A stretch of DNA of 64,000 bases, from positions 124,001-188,000 of the forward strand of contig JAJCXM010000004.1 of NCBI GenBank assembly GCA_029263455.1, in the 5' to 3' direction. Shown here one piece after another: positions 25,767-34,896 of the stretch. A program made the position numbers and the translations under genes. This DNA is from Holophagae bacterium. Its GTDB lineage: Bacteria > Acidobacteriota > Holophagae > Acanthopleuribacterales > Acanthopleuribacteraceae. Numbering within the stretch: position 1 is the stretch's first letter; each line of letters opens with the position of its first letter. The notes beneath the pieces were generated by a model. That model ran no database searches. It had not been told where the DNA came from and saw only the letters and a list, made by a program, of their open reading frames with translations.

Positions 25767-27563
25767 ATGAAGCAAATTTTTTTAGCCCTGATGACCATAA
25801 GCCTAATCGCATCGGCTTCAAGTTTTGCGGTTAACCCAGAAGAAGTCATGACCAAATCGGTTTACGTTGAGATGCGCGATGGCGTGCGCCTCGCGGTTGA
25901 CGTCCATTTTCCAAAGCATCATGTTGCCGGAGTTAAGTACCCGGTTCTGTTTCAGCTCACCCGCTATTGGCGAGCATTCGCCAACCCCGAAACCGACAAA
26001 CGGATACCCCTGCAAAATGAACTGGATCTATTTTTCATAGACAAGAGTTACGTCTTAGTTAAAGTCGATGTTCGGGGAACGGGAGCCTCCTTTGGGAGCC
26101 GAGACATTGAGTATGGGCCCATCGAAGTCCAGGACAGCTTCGATTTGGTTTCGTGGACGGTCAAGCAACCGTGGTCAGATGGATCAATAGGTGCATACGG
26201 GACATCCTATGCAGGAACGGCCGCAGAACTTCTTGTCGCCTCAGGGCATCCTGCCGTAAAGGCCGTGGTCATAGGCTGGTCTGATTTCGACGTTTACCGC
26301 AGTCCAGCCAGGCCCTACGGCTTAATGGCGTCGGCATTCATCAAAGAGTGGTCGAATATGGTGGCTTTATTGGATTCCAATAATCCTGCAATAGGTGGAA
26401 TTGTTGCCAAAGTCGACGAAGATCATGACGGTCAACTTCGAGCTGCTGCCGTAAAAGAACACGAAAACAACCCTAATGTTTTTGATGTCGTATCTAAAGC
26501 AACGTTTCGTGACATCGACGTAAGCAATGGATTTAGCCTGCAAGACATTTCTATCATGCGGTGGAAAAATAAAATTGACGAAACGAAAGTGCCTATGTTG
26601 GTTTTCGCTAGTTGGTTCGATTCAGGCACTGCAGCTGGGGCCCTTACGCGATTTCAGCATTTCAAGAATCCTCAGAAGCTGGTGATCATGGCCAGTATGC
26701 ATGGAGGTGCGGCCCACGCGAGCCCATACAAGGTAAGTGGGCAACCGCTACCTCCTCAACCAAGTACCTCTCATCAAAGGCAAATGCAGGTCGAATTCTT
26801 CGACCGACACCTGAAGGGATTGGACAACCCTGCCGCTCACTGGCCAAATATCCAATATTTCAACATCGGTGAGGAAGCATTTCGTGTCAGCCAAAAATGG
26901 CCACCGAACTCGAGTCGATGGCAGCGTGCCTATTTTGCATCCCAGGGCAAATTGACCTTTGATATTGAAGAAAACACTGAAGGAGCTGATATTTATCTAA
27001 TAGATTTTGGCGTGACAACTGGTGCATCAAATCGCTGGACTACACAAATGGGTCAAGCGGTTTTGAATCTCGATAATCGAGGAGAAATGGATTCCCGCAT
27101 GCTGACTTATACAACCTCGCAACTGGACACGCCCCTGCAGATTACTGGGTCACCGGTTATCAATTTGGCGGTAAGCTCAGACCAAGAAGATGCCGCACTA
27201 ATTGTTTATTTAGAAGACGTTGATGAACAAGGTCGCAGTCGTTACCTCACAGAAGGTGGACTCAGACTTATCCATCGACAGTTACAGAAGAGTCCCTTTA
27301 ACGATGGGCTCCCATACCATTCTTACAGCCAAGAAGATGCGCTACCCGTGAAAATCGGAGAAATGGCCCACGTCCGTTTTCAACTGTGGCCGATTTCTGC
27401 CCAAATTGTTAAGGGGCATAGACTAAGAGTGGCCATAGCCGGCGCCGACGCAGGTACATTTGACCCGGTTGCTAACCAAGGAGGTACCGCGATCAAGGTG
27501 TACCGCCTAGACGATAATCGTTCCTTTATCGAGCTCCCCTTACTGGACCCGAACGCAAATTGA
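25767..27563 (+). CDS. Exported CocE/NonD-family hydrolase (X-Pro dipeptidyl-peptidase S15-like)
   Basis: A 598-residue serine hydrolase with a signal peptide (MKQIFLALMTISLIASASSFA). The S15-type alpha/beta domain shows VEMRDGVRLAVDVHFPK, the oxyanion-tyrosine region YPVLFQLTRYW, VKVDVRGTGASFGS and the nucleophile motif GAYGTSYAG. A C-terminal jelly-roll domain (GQAVLNLDNRGEMDSRMLTY, LRVAIAGADAGTF) completes the family plan. CocE-type enzymes cleave esters or acyl bonds; the substrate is unknown. It lies 18 bases after the TetR gene (AAGAGGA ribosome site) and only four bases from the convergent mgtE stop. Confidence 0.93.
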   Translation: MKQIFLALMTISLIASASSFAVNPEEVMTKSVYVEMRDGVRLAVDVHFPKHHVAGVKYPVLFQLTRYWRAFANPETDKRIPLQNELDLFFIDKSYVLVKVDVRGTGASFGSRDIEYGPIEVQDSFDLVSWTVKQPWSDGSIGAYGTSYAGTAAELLVASGHPAVKAVVIGWSDFDVYRSPARPYGLMASAFIKEWSNMVALLDSNNPAIGGIVAKVDEDHDGQLRAAAVKEHENNPNVFDVVSKATFRDIDVSNGFSLQDISIMRWKNKIDETKVPMLVFASWFDSGTAAGALTRFQHFKNPQKLVIMASMHGGAAHASPYKVSGQPLPPQPSTSHQRQMQVEFFDRHLKGLDNPAAHWPNIQYFNIGEEAFRVSQKWPPNSSRWQRAYFASQGKLTFDIEENTEGADIYLIDFGVTTGASNRWTTQMGQAVLNLDNRGEMDSRMLTYTTSQLDTPLQITGSPVINLAVSSDQEDAALIVYLEDVDEQGRSRYLTEGGLRLIHRQLQKSPFNDGLPYHSYSQEDALPVKIGEMAHVRFQLWPISAQIVKGHRLRVAIAGADAGTFDPVANQGGTAIKVYRLDDNRSFIELPLLDPNAN

Positions 27564-27567
27564 GGAT

Positions 27568-28929
27568 CTAAATCAAATTGGGAAGCCAGTAGGTCGCTAA
27601 ACTCAAGATAAGCATAAAGCCAAACATATCGGTAACAGTTGTCAAGATGGGGCCAGAAGCTAGTGCCGGGTCCAACTGCAGCCGTCGCATGATAAGGGGT
27701 AATGTTCCGCCCAGAGAGACCGCAATCAGCGTGTTGATTGTCATTGCAGACCCCACGACTAGACCTAGGTAAGGGTTTCCTTTCCACATATAAGCCACCA
27801 CCGCGATCATGATCCCAAGAGCCAATCCATTAATTAGACCGACAGACACTTCTTTCATCCAAACTCGCGCTACTTCGGTTGGCCTAACTACGCCAAGCGA
27901 CAATTCACGCATACTAACCGCAACCGCCTGATTGCCACTACAACCGCTCATATCAGAAATGATGGGCAGAAAGACGGTTAAAGCGATGACCTGAGCTAGC
28001 GTATCTTGATATAGCGCAATCACGCTGGCAGCCAAAACGTTGAGCAGAATGTTTACGCTGAGCCACGCGAGTCGTCGTCGCGAACGAGTAACGACAGGCA
28101 TGGTTCGCAATTCTTCTTGGATGATCCCTTGAGCTTTGCGGTAATCGTCGGCATTTTGGTCGGCAAGTGCCTCCTCAACCGAACTGCGCCGCACAACACC
28201 TAACATGACGCCATTGGCATCGGTTACCGGGACACCCAAGAAACTATTGCGTTCAAAGAAATCTCTCAACTCATAGACGCTGGTTTCATCGTTAACTGCA
28301 TGAAAGCCCGTCAACATAAGGCGATCAATGCGTTGGTCAGTTCGTGCAAGCAGCAGGTCTCTTAACCTCAAGACGCCTACCAGAACCCCTGCGCTGTCTA
28401 CAACGTAGGCATACTGCACCTCAAAATAGCGGTACTTCTCAACGTTTCCCCTCAAATTCGAAACTGCATCGCTCACCGTGAACTGACTAGGAAAAACCAC
28501 ATATTCCTTGATCATCAAGCCGCCGGCTTCGTCATCGTCATATTCGCTGAGCTCACGAACTGACTCTGCAGTTGTATCATCAAGCAACAACATGATTTGT
28601 TGAGCTTGTTCTGGCTCAAGTTCACCCACATAGTCGGCTTGTTCGTCACTTGGCATGGCCTCAACAATGGCCGCCGCCGTATTACTGGGTAGGTCTTCCA
28701 ACAGCTCGATAGCTAGAACTTCAGGCATTTGCCGCAGGAGTTCAGCCGCTTCCTCTGGTACCAAATTGGTGAGAAGTAGCGCTTGATCGTCCTCATCTAG
28801 ACGTGAGAGGGCCAACGAAACTTGATCATCCGGCAACGTTTCCAAATAAGCTGCCACTTGCGTGATGTCATCATCGGCGATGAGCTGTTCGAGTTTCTTC
28901 CAGGGGCGCTCTTGTTCAACATCAAGCAT
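27568..28929 (-). CDS. mgtE: Magnesium transporter MgtE
   Basis: About 453 residues with the full MgtE layout: the acidic N-domain of short helical repeats (DEDDQALLLTNLVPEEAAEL, ELLEDLPSNTAAAIVEAMPS), a CBS pair (from about 135 to 255; GVLRLRDLLL, GVPVTDANGVMLGVVRR), and five C-terminal membrane helices with SGCSGNQAVAVSMRELSLG lining the pore entrance and the late SLGGTLPLIMRRLQLDPA segment. It imports Mg2+ and is gated by magnesium through the N and CBS domains. The ATG at 28929 has GGAG eight bases upstream; a TTG at 28956 precedes it in frame but lacks a site. Confidence 0.96.
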   Translation of the reverse strand: MLDVEQERPWKKLEQLIADDDITQVAAYLETLPDDQVSLALSRLDEDDQALLLTNLVPEEAAELLRQMPEVLAIELLEDLPSNTAAAIVEAMPSDEQADYVGELEPEQAQQIMLLLDDTTAESVRELSEYDDDEAGGLMIKEYVVFPSQFTVSDAVSNLRGNVEKYRYFEVQYAYVVDSAGVLVGVLRLRDLLLARTDQRIDRLMLTGFHAVNDETSVYELRDFFERNSFLGVPVTDANGVMLGVVRRSSVEEALADQNADDYRKAQGIIQEELRTMPVVTRSRRRLAWLSVNILLNVLAASVIALYQDTLAQVIALTVFLPIISDMSGCSGNQAVAVSMRELSLGVVRPTEVARVWMKEVSVGLINGLALGIMIAVVAYMWKGNPYLGLVVGSAMTINTLIAVSLGGTLPLIMRRLQLDPALASGPILTTVTDMFGFMLILSLATYWLPNLI

Positions 28930-29155
28930 ACAAACTACTCCAATTTCATGATCCAAACATGCCGTAGAGGCCGTCCATATTTGCTTCTATATGAACAGGC
29001 ATAGCCAGGTAACACTGAATTATCACACGAATAACTCAGCGCAGCTTCGGCAAGCGAAGCTTCCTTTAACAAGGCTAGCCTATAGGAATGACGCGATTGT
29101 TGAGGTCAGAATCAAAGCAGTCAAGATTCAAGTAACTGCGAAACGCGCCTGTTTG

Positions 29156-29797
29156 TTATTTTGCTTTTGCCCGTAGCATGACCGCAACGCGCCGATTCAG
29201 GGCTCGCCCCGACTGGTTCTCATTGCTAGCAATGGGATCCGATTCACCATAGCCCATCGATACCATGCGTATTGGATCTACGCCACGGCCCACCATATAG
29301 TTCAATACCGCTTTTGCGCGACGTTCGGATAACGTCTGATTGTGTGTCTCGCTGCCAGTGCTATCCGTATGGCCTTGCACAATAATGGCCGTCTTCGGGA
29401 AGTCATTGAGCACGGTCGTCGTATTTTGAAGCGTTTGTTTTGACGTCGCCGTCAAGGTTGAAGAGTCGATCGCGAACAGTAAATCTGAATCAAAGTGGAT
29501 CAAAAGCGTGTCATCACTTACACGTTCAACGCGGGTCCCAGGTATGCGAGCGATCTTTTCTTCCTGAGCGTCCATATAAACGCCGATCCCGCCACCGACA
29601 ACAGCTCCAATCGCCGCTCTGGCTAGAATCTCATCCGCTTCTCGTTTACCATCTGCAACGGAGAAGAGGGCACCAACGGCCGCCCCTATTGCGGCGCCTT
29701 TGACGGTATTATCACGCGAGGTGGTGTAAGGTCCGCGTGCGGCACAGCCGGCAAGCAAGACAACGGCAAAAACATAAGCCAATTCATTTTTAAACAT
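29156..29797 (-). CDS. OmpA-family outer-membrane lipoprotein
   Basis: A 213-residue lipoprotein. The signal peptide ends in the lipobox LLAGC (Cys18). A glycine-zipper segment (AAIGAAVGALFS and AAIGAVVGGGIGVYMDA) follows, as in OmpA/Pal relatives of the YiaD type. The C-terminal OmpA domain shows LLFAIDSSTLT, IIVQGHTDSTGSETHNQTLS and RRAKAVLNYM with the late ALNRRVAVML, which would bind the peptidoglycan diaminopimelate. GGGAG precedes the ATG by seven bases. It stands alone, with a spacer to mgtE. Confidence 0.95.
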   Translation of the reverse strand: MFKNELAYVFAVVLLAGCAARGPYTTSRDNTVKGAAIGAAVGALFSVADGKREADEILARAAIGAVVGGGIGVYMDAQEEKIARIPGTRVERVSDDTLLIHFDSDLLFAIDSSTLTATSKQTLQNTTTVLNDFPKTAIIVQGHTDSTGSETHNQTLSERRAKAVLNYMVGRGVDPIRMVSMGYGESDPIASNENQSGRALNRRVAVMLRAKAK

Positions 29798-29997
29798 AGA
29801 ATTCTCCCTCTATAAGTACAACGACGCTAGCGTACATTCGACGAACAAAGCCGATTTGTAAACTAGGATGGAGGGGGTTTCTTGTGATCTATCGCTATAG
29901 CAGCGGTCGTAAATGAGACAAAGCCGTCTGTACTGATTTTGAGTTGTGCGCAGGTGTAAACAAACGCGGAATTGCTAAGTACTTGCCAACAGAAAGC

Positions 29998-30027
29998 TTG
30001 ACAACATTTCGTAGGCATCTGTAACAT
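29998..30027 (+). promoter_or_regulatory. Promoter of the first IPTL-CTERM-like gene
   Basis: A perfect TTGACA (29998-30003) with TAACAT (30022-30027) 18 bases downstream, 41 bases before the TTG start. The paralogous gene at 34110 has the same TTGACA-18-TAA layout, followed by a similar A/T-rich stretch, which supports both. Confidence 0.65.
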
Positions 30028-30067
30028 GCTAGATAACTTAATAATATATTCATATATGGAGTTTCAA

Positions 30068-30826
30068 TTGAAACGAGTTATTTATTGTATATTACTGTCA
30101 TGTTTTATGGTTTCTGCACAGGACGATCAATCGGACGGAGCGACAACCCCATCTAATCGTAACAATTCGGCACCCAGTGTGCGCATCGGCGACTCGAATA
30201 GAGGACCCGGACTGGCTCCAACGACTTGGGGATTCATTGCTCAATATTCGGGCACAGCATATGGTACGGGTTACTTTCCGTTTTCCATCGATGGTTCCTA
30301 TCTTGGAACAAATTCAATCTATGGAATTACATTTAACTACGTACCCACCTATATAAACGATCTACGAGCGGTCTATGCCTTTGACGTTTCAGGACTGATG
30401 GATGGCGGTGGACCCACTTGGTCAAGCTTCATGTTTGATACGCGCGAGACGCCACCCGTCGGTACCGTTAACAGCGCCGCATTCGCCAACATAGCACTGA
30501 CCACGGACGGCACAAATTTCGCCCTCGAAGGTCTTTCCTTATTTTCAGGCAACGGGGCTAATCTAGACATATTCGACGCCGAAGACTTGGAAGATGGCGC
30601 CCCATTTGCAAATCCAGCTCTGGCATTTACAGGAAATAACCCGCTCATTGGCTCCATGGCAATCTCGTCTGGGACCATAATCCCTATCAATTTTGACGTA
30701 ACAAATGCCGTTCGCGGCGATATTGGACCCGTCATCCCAACCTTGGGTAATGTGGGGCTTATCGTGTTTGTGACCTTATTGGCTGGCGTCGGTCTAGTGA
30801 TACTGCGCCGCAATCGTATTTCTTAA
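30068..30826 (+). CDS. Secreted protein with IPTL-CTERM-like sorting tail, copy 1
   Basis: About 252 residues: signal peptide (MKRVIYCILLSCFMVSAQ), a low-charge beta-rich domain and a C-terminal sorting-type tail, IPTLGNVGLIVFVTLLAGVG ending in LRRNRIS. Tails of the IPTLxxWG-helix-RR type are recognised by exosortase XrtH in other bacteria; here the tryptophan position is V, so the link is an inference. No sortase gene is in the window. The TTG at 30068 is chosen because GGAG precedes it and because the paralogue at 34110 has the same ATGGAGT-then-TTG start and near-equal length (252 versus 253). Earlier ATGs give an N-terminus without a signal peptide. The domain's function is unknown. Confidence 0.82.
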   Translation: MKRVIYCILLSCFMVSAQDDQSDGATTPSNRNNSAPSVRIGDSNRGPGLAPTTWGFIAQYSGTAYGTGYFPFSIDGSYLGTNSIYGITFNYVPTYINDLRAVYAFDVSGLMDGGGPTWSSFMFDTRETPPVGTVNSAAFANIALTTDGTNFALEGLSLFSGNGANLDIFDAEDLEDGAPFANPALAFTGNNPLIGSMAISSGTIIPINFDVTNAVRGDIGPVIPTLGNVGLIVFVTLLAGVGLVILRRNRIS

Positions 30827-30847
30827 ATAACAAGCTTAATCACAGGC

Positions 30848-30884
30848 AAAGGGTGGGACGAAGCGTCTCACCCTTTTTCTTTTT
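30848..30884 (+). terminator. Rho-independent terminator after IPTL-like copy 1
   Basis: A 12-bp stem (AAAGGGTGGGAC with GTCTCACCCTTT, one G-T pair) with a five-base loop (GAAGC) is followed by TTCTTTTT. It begins 22 bases after the stop and separates this gene from the Spy-like operon. Confidence 0.9.
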
Positions 30885-30959
30885 GGTCACCTATAATTGG
30901 CCAACTTCGGCTGAAGAGCCCAACGTTACCTACCTTCGTTTTGAAAAAGGGCACTACCT

Positions 30960-31433
30960 ATGATGCCAATAACATTGATGACGTTATTAGTTTCTTTGCA
31001 AGTTGACACGCCAACCACTAAAAAGAATATGGGTCGCTTGCCGGTTGCTTGGTGGGATCAGGCAGAACTATGCCAACAACTCGGCATTAGGGAAGATCAG
31101 CGCGTTGAATTCGCTGAAAAACTTAACCACCTGCAAATGTCTTATCAAATTGCGCAAACGAAACTTAATGACGCACGACAACGACAGTCAAACGACATGT
31201 TTGATCCCACCATTGATGCCCAAACTATTGAAACCCTTCACCGGCAGGACATCTCCACAGCTAGTGCGGAAATACTGAGCCTAAACTTTCAGGCACGTTT
31301 GTTTGTACGGAACGCACTTAATGCTAACCAGCTCCAAAAACTCCAGATTGAAGCTCCTCGATTTTTTTCGGCCAAATGGTTCAAGCGCCCGCGAAACAAA
31401 ACCTATAAAGGTAAGGTGATTGAAAAAAAATGA
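30960..31433 (+). CDS. Spy/CpxP-like small periplasmic protein
   Basis: A 157-residue protein with a short hydrophobic leader (MMPITLMTLLVSLQ), then almost entirely helical sequence rich in Q, N and L: LCQQLGIREDQRVEFAEKLN, QIAQTKLNDARQRQSNDM, NALNANQLQKLQIEAPRFFS. The spacing and the LxxxQ-type repeats resemble the Spy/CpxP periplasmic chaperone and metal-sensor group, but identity is weak. Its stop overlaps the next ATG (ATGA), so it starts a coupled operon with the TPR and sulfatase-like genes. It may act as a chaperone or sensor for that system, which is inference only. Confidence 0.6.
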   Translation: MMPITLMTLLVSLQVDTPTTKKNMGRLPVAWWDQAELCQQLGIREDQRVEFAEKLNHLQMSYQIAQTKLNDARQRQSNDMFDPTIDAQTIETLHRQDISTASAEILSLNFQARLFVRNALNANQLQKLQIEAPRFFSAKWFKRPRNKTYKGKVIEKK

Positions 31434-32101
31434 CTTGGATGCTGTGTATGATTCTTGCCGGAGACGTTTATTACGAGCGCCCAATTGATGCCATCAATGA
31501 CCTCGCCTTATTGCAACATCAAATTTCCGCAAATGCCCTTAACGAAATTGTGTGGCTACAAAAGATACAACACTACACATCACTGGCCGAATTACCCAAA
31601 GCAGCAGAAATCGTAAGCCAGCTGACGTTAACCTTTCCCAATCAACCGGTTTTCCAAGAAGCCCACATGATCATCCTTAGTCATCAGGGCCATCATGACC
31701 AAGCAATCGAACAAGGCGAAATCCTACTCTTAAGACACCCCGACTATTTAACCGTCCGCCAAAACTTGGCCAGGATCTACTTTCAGTCTGGCGAACGTGT
31801 GAAGGGCGTCAATTTATTGATTGCGGCGCTGGAGAAAGGTCCAATACGGACCGCCGATTGGGAAATTCTACTGCGCCAATTAGCACTCGCGACGCCCGAT
31901 CCGATCAAATTGGTCGAACAGCTAAGCAAGAAGGCAGCGCTTCATCCCGAACATTTAAGCCTTAAATACGTCACCATGGTGGTCTGTGTGAGGTTCGGTC
32001 TCTATGCTCAAGCCCAGCAAATCCTTTTGGAGAATCCTAAACTGTCCGATCACAGCGATCTAAAGAGTTTTGTGGCTCAAGCTGCATCAAGCAATCCTTA
32101 G
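31430..32101 (+). CDS. TPR-repeat protein
   Basis: About 223 residues, largely helical, with TPR-like units such as AEIVSQLTLTFPNQPVFQEA, DQAIEQGEILLLRHPDYLT and LARIYFQSGERVKGVNLLIA. A short hydrophobic start (MTWMLCMILAGD) may be a signal peptide. It starts in an ATGA overlap with the Spy-like gene and its stop lies just before the ribosome site of the sulfatase-like lipoprotein, so the three are one operon. TPR units usually bind partner proteins, and the next gene carries similar TPR units, so both may work on the same substrate. Confidence 0.75.
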   Translation: MTWMLCMILAGDVYYERPIDAINDLALLQHQISANALNEIVWLQKIQHYTSLAELPKAAEIVSQLTLTFPNQPVFQEAHMIILSHQGHHDQAIEQGEILLLRHPDYLTVRQNLARIYFQSGERVKGVNLLIAALEKGPIRTADWEILLRQLALATPDPIKLVEQLSKKAALHPEHLSLKYVTMVVCVRFGLYAQAQQILLENPKLSDHSDLKSFVAQAASSNP

Positions 32102-32111
32102 AGGAGCATCC

Positions 32112-33974
32112 TTGAAAATTTTCTTTGCCGCTGTTTGTTTACTGCTGACTTTGGCTTGCGGGCAGAAAGATGATCTGCAGATTGAGAATGTCGTTCTTGT
32201 GACCTTGGATACGACTCGGGCAGATGCCATTGGCGCTTATGGCAATCGTTTTGTGCAAACACCGGTTCTAGATGAGCTCGCCGAGGGCGGTCACCTATTT
32301 GAGAAGTGCTACACACATGCACCGATCACATTGCCCTCCCATTGCAGTATCATGACCGGCAAGATCCCAACCGAGCACGGTGTCCACAACAATGTGTCCT
32401 ATGTTCTTGCTAACGACAACGTCACCCTGGCCGAGTTATTGAATCAAGCGGGTTTTGCCACTGGCGCATTCATTAGTTCGTTCATTCTCGACCACAAATT
32501 TGGACTCGACCAAGGGTTTGATATCTATGAAGACCGCATCGTGCATTATGCGCCCGAGCGTAAAAAGAACGAGATCGTAACCAGGCGCGCCGAACAAACC
32601 ATCGATCTGGCTCTGGAATGGATGCAGCACCAAGAGGGGCCCTTTTTTAGCTGGATCCACCTCTACGATGCCCATTGGCCCTACAACCCGCCACTGCCCT
32701 TTAGGCAAGCCTATGCAGACAACCCGTATTTTGGAGAATTGGCTTATGTTGATTACCAACTGGGACGACTCGTTCGCCACTTAAAACAACAGGGTATTTA
32801 CGAAAAAACGCTCATTGTTGTGACGGGAGACCACGGCGAATCATTCAAAGAACATGGGGAAAATACCCATGGATTCTTTTGTTATGGCGCGACAACCCAC
32901 GTACCGCTCATTCTTTCTCAACCCATCTATGGCACTGCCGGTCAACGCTTTTCACATCGAGTCGCCAGCACAGATTTGTTCCCGAGTACGCTTAAAATCC
33001 TGGGCTTAAAGAGCGAATCAACAAATGGTTTTCAGTTAGATAGCCGCAACGAGAGGGAAATATATGCCGAAGCCATCATTCCTCAAGAAGATTTTTACCT
33101 AGCGCCTGTTCATTCAATAAAAGACGACCAGCACAGCTTCTATTACAGCTCCACCTTCGAGCTTTACGACACCGTTAATGACCCGTTGGAAACGATTAAT
33201 CTGGTCGAGCAGCACCCTGATCTGGTGCGCACATTCAAGTTGCGAATTGAGCAATTACTCGAACAGGCCAAGGCTTCTGAAACCACGATTTTAGATCAGG
33301 AAAGTATCGAACTACTTCGGAGCTTAGGCTACGTGGCTGACGGCGGCGTTTCCACGCCCGGGGATACGGCTTCCTTTACCTACAAGTCGCCTCTCGATTC
33401 GGTCAAGATGTATAGCGAATTAATGTACTTACGGCAATTTGAAAAGAGTTATCCATTCAAGACTATTGAAGGTCTTCGAGACCTCGTGAAGGCGAACCCA
33501 GAACAGGTCATTCTGCGCCGTGACCTTGGTCGCCACGAAGCTATGGCGGGCCATGAAGACGAAGCGATCCTGAATTTGAAGCAAGCGGCGACTTTAAGAC
33601 CTGAGGACGCGCGCTTACACACATTTTTGGGCCTCGGCTATCATCGATTTGGGCACTTCGAGAAGAGCATCCAAGAGTTCAATCTCGCTTTGACAATCGA
33701 CGAAGATCAGACGATTGCTTTCTACAATATGGGACTCTCATATATGGCTCTAGATGATGTTGATTTGGCCGTCAAATGCTTTGAGAAAGTTCTCGAACGG
33801 AACCCTGAAGATATTTACACACTGAGTAACTTGGCATTTATTTACCTAGAGCACATCAAGGATCTAAATCAGGCCAGCCAATATATTGATCAGGCCATCG
33901 CGCTCAATGATCACCACCCTCTCATACTCGCTAATAAGGCGGCCATAGACCATGCGTCGCGACCCTCCAATTAA
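32112..33974 (+). CDS. Sulfatase-like (alkaline phosphatase superfamily) lipoprotein with TPR tail
   Basis: About 620 residues. The signal peptide ends in a lipobox, LLTLAC, predicting an outer-envelope lipoprotein. The hydrolase domain shows VVLVTLDTTRADAIGAYG (metal Asp), THAPITLPSHCSIMTGKIPT (nucleophile region) and VVTGDHGESFKEHGENTHGF (metal site). Where sulfatases have CxPxR the sequence is TLPSH, so threonine replaces the formylglycine cysteine. The last 170 residues are TPRs (LHTFLGLGYHRFGHFEKSIQ, AFYNMGLSYMALDDVDLAVK). TTG 32112 follows GAGGAG by five bases. The substrate could be a phospho- or sulfo-ester on a glycan or lipid. Confidence 0.88.
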   Translation: MKIFFAAVCLLLTLACGQKDDLQIENVVLVTLDTTRADAIGAYGNRFVQTPVLDELAEGGHLFEKCYTHAPITLPSHCSIMTGKIPTEHGVHNNVSYVLANDNVTLAELLNQAGFATGAFISSFILDHKFGLDQGFDIYEDRIVHYAPERKKNEIVTRRAEQTIDLALEWMQHQEGPFFSWIHLYDAHWPYNPPLPFRQAYADNPYFGELAYVDYQLGRLVRHLKQQGIYEKTLIVVTGDHGESFKEHGENTHGFFCYGATTHVPLILSQPIYGTAGQRFSHRVASTDLFPSTLKILGLKSESTNGFQLDSRNEREIYAEAIIPQEDFYLAPVHSIKDDQHSFYYSSTFELYDTVNDPLETINLVEQHPDLVRTFKLRIEQLLEQAKASETTILDQESIELLRSLGYVADGGVSTPGDTASFTYKSPLDSVKMYSELMYLRQFEKSYPFKTIEGLRDLVKANPEQVILRRDLGRHEAMAGHEDEAILNLKQAATLRPEDARLHTFLGLGYHRFGHFEKSIQEFNLALTIDEDQTIAFYNMGLSYMALDDVDLAVKCFEKVLERNPEDIYTLSNLAFIYLEHIKDLNQASQYIDQAIALNDHHPLILANKAAIDHASRPSN

Positions 33975-34042
33975 TCTTGCTCCCGGGCAGTTCATTCTTG
34001 ACCTACCTAAATGTTATTTTTCGTAGACAATGCCCGGAATCA

Positions 34043-34072
34043 TTGACAAGAGCCATCGGCCGCGAATAAATG
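34043..34072 (+). promoter_or_regulatory. Promoter of the second IPTL-CTERM-like gene
   Basis: A perfect TTGACA (34043-34048) with a TAAATG box 18 bases on (34067-34072). The -10 match is weak by itself; the support is that spacing and following sequence parallel the promoter at 29998. It lies 37 bases before the TTG start. Confidence 0.5.
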
Positions 34073-34109
34073 TGTGATAATAGTGAACATTAATTGATGG
34101 AGTCTCCCG

Positions 34110-34871
34110 TTGAAATATCTAACTATTTTTCTACTCTTGTTCGCTGGTTTTGTGGTTCTTGCTCAAGATGACCAGCCCGACGATGATGCGAGAGCTACCT
34201 TTCGCAATAAACCGGCACCCAGTTTGGGCATCGGTCAACCGGGCCGTGGAGCTGGACTGGCCCCGACGACTTGGGGATTCGTTGCTCAATACTCAGGTAC
34301 GGCTTATGGAACCGGTTACTATGTTTTTGGTGTAGATCTCACCTCTGCCAGCACGAACTCGATTTACGGTTTGACATTTAATTACCCGACTATTTATGTC
34401 ACTGATTTACGCGCCGTGTACGCGTTTGATGTGTCTGGACTGATGGACGGCGGCGGACCTACCTGGTCAAGTTTCATGTTTGACACACGCGAAGCACCGG
34501 CCGTTGGCACGACGAACAGCATGGCATTCGCCAGTATCGCACTGACCACCGACGGGTCAAATTTCGCTCTCGAAGGACTTTCATTATTTGCAGGCAACGG
34601 AGCCAATCTGGACATCTTCGACGCCGAAGACCTCGAAGATGGTGCCCCATTTGCAAATCCAGCACTGGCATTTACTGGCAACAACCCGTTAATCGGCAGC
34701 ATGCCTATTTCGCAAGGTCAAATTATCCCCATCAATATTGACGTAACCAATGCCGTGCGCGGCGATATTGGACCGGCCGTACCAACATTAGGTAAAGCGG
34801 GACTTGTCATATTTGCCACTCTCCTAGCTGCTGCCGGTCTACTTTTGTTTCGACGTAATCGCCTTACTTAA
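34110..34871 (+). CDS. Secreted protein with IPTL-CTERM-like sorting tail, copy 2
   Basis: A 253-residue paralogue of the gene at 30068. The signal peptide is MKYLTIFLLLFAGFVVLAQ. The middle shows near-identical stretches, such as APTTWGF, AQYSGTAYGTGY, FDVSGLMDGGGPTWSSFMFD and IFDAEDLEDGAPFANPALAF. The tail is VPTLGKAGLVIFATLLAAAG, then LLLFRRNRLT. The TTG start follows GGAG and matches the start of copy 1. Cargo of this kind is sorted to the surface in families with PEP/IPTL tails; what it does there is unknown. The two copies flank the Spy-TPR-sulfatase operon, so tandem duplication with an insertion, or selection for two variants, is possible. Confidence 0.82.
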   Translation: MKYLTIFLLLFAGFVVLAQDDQPDDDARATFRNKPAPSLGIGQPGRGAGLAPTTWGFVAQYSGTAYGTGYYVFGVDLTSASTNSIYGLTFNYPTIYVTDLRAVYAFDVSGLMDGGGPTWSSFMFDTREAPAVGTTNSMAFASIALTTDGSNFALEGLSLFAGNGANLDIFDAEDLEDGAPFANPALAFTGNNPLIGSMPISQGQIIPINIDVTNAVRGDIGPAVPTLGKAGLVIFATLLAAAGLLLFRRNRLT

Positions 34872-34896
34872 ACAAACCAACTAAATGCAAGAAATT

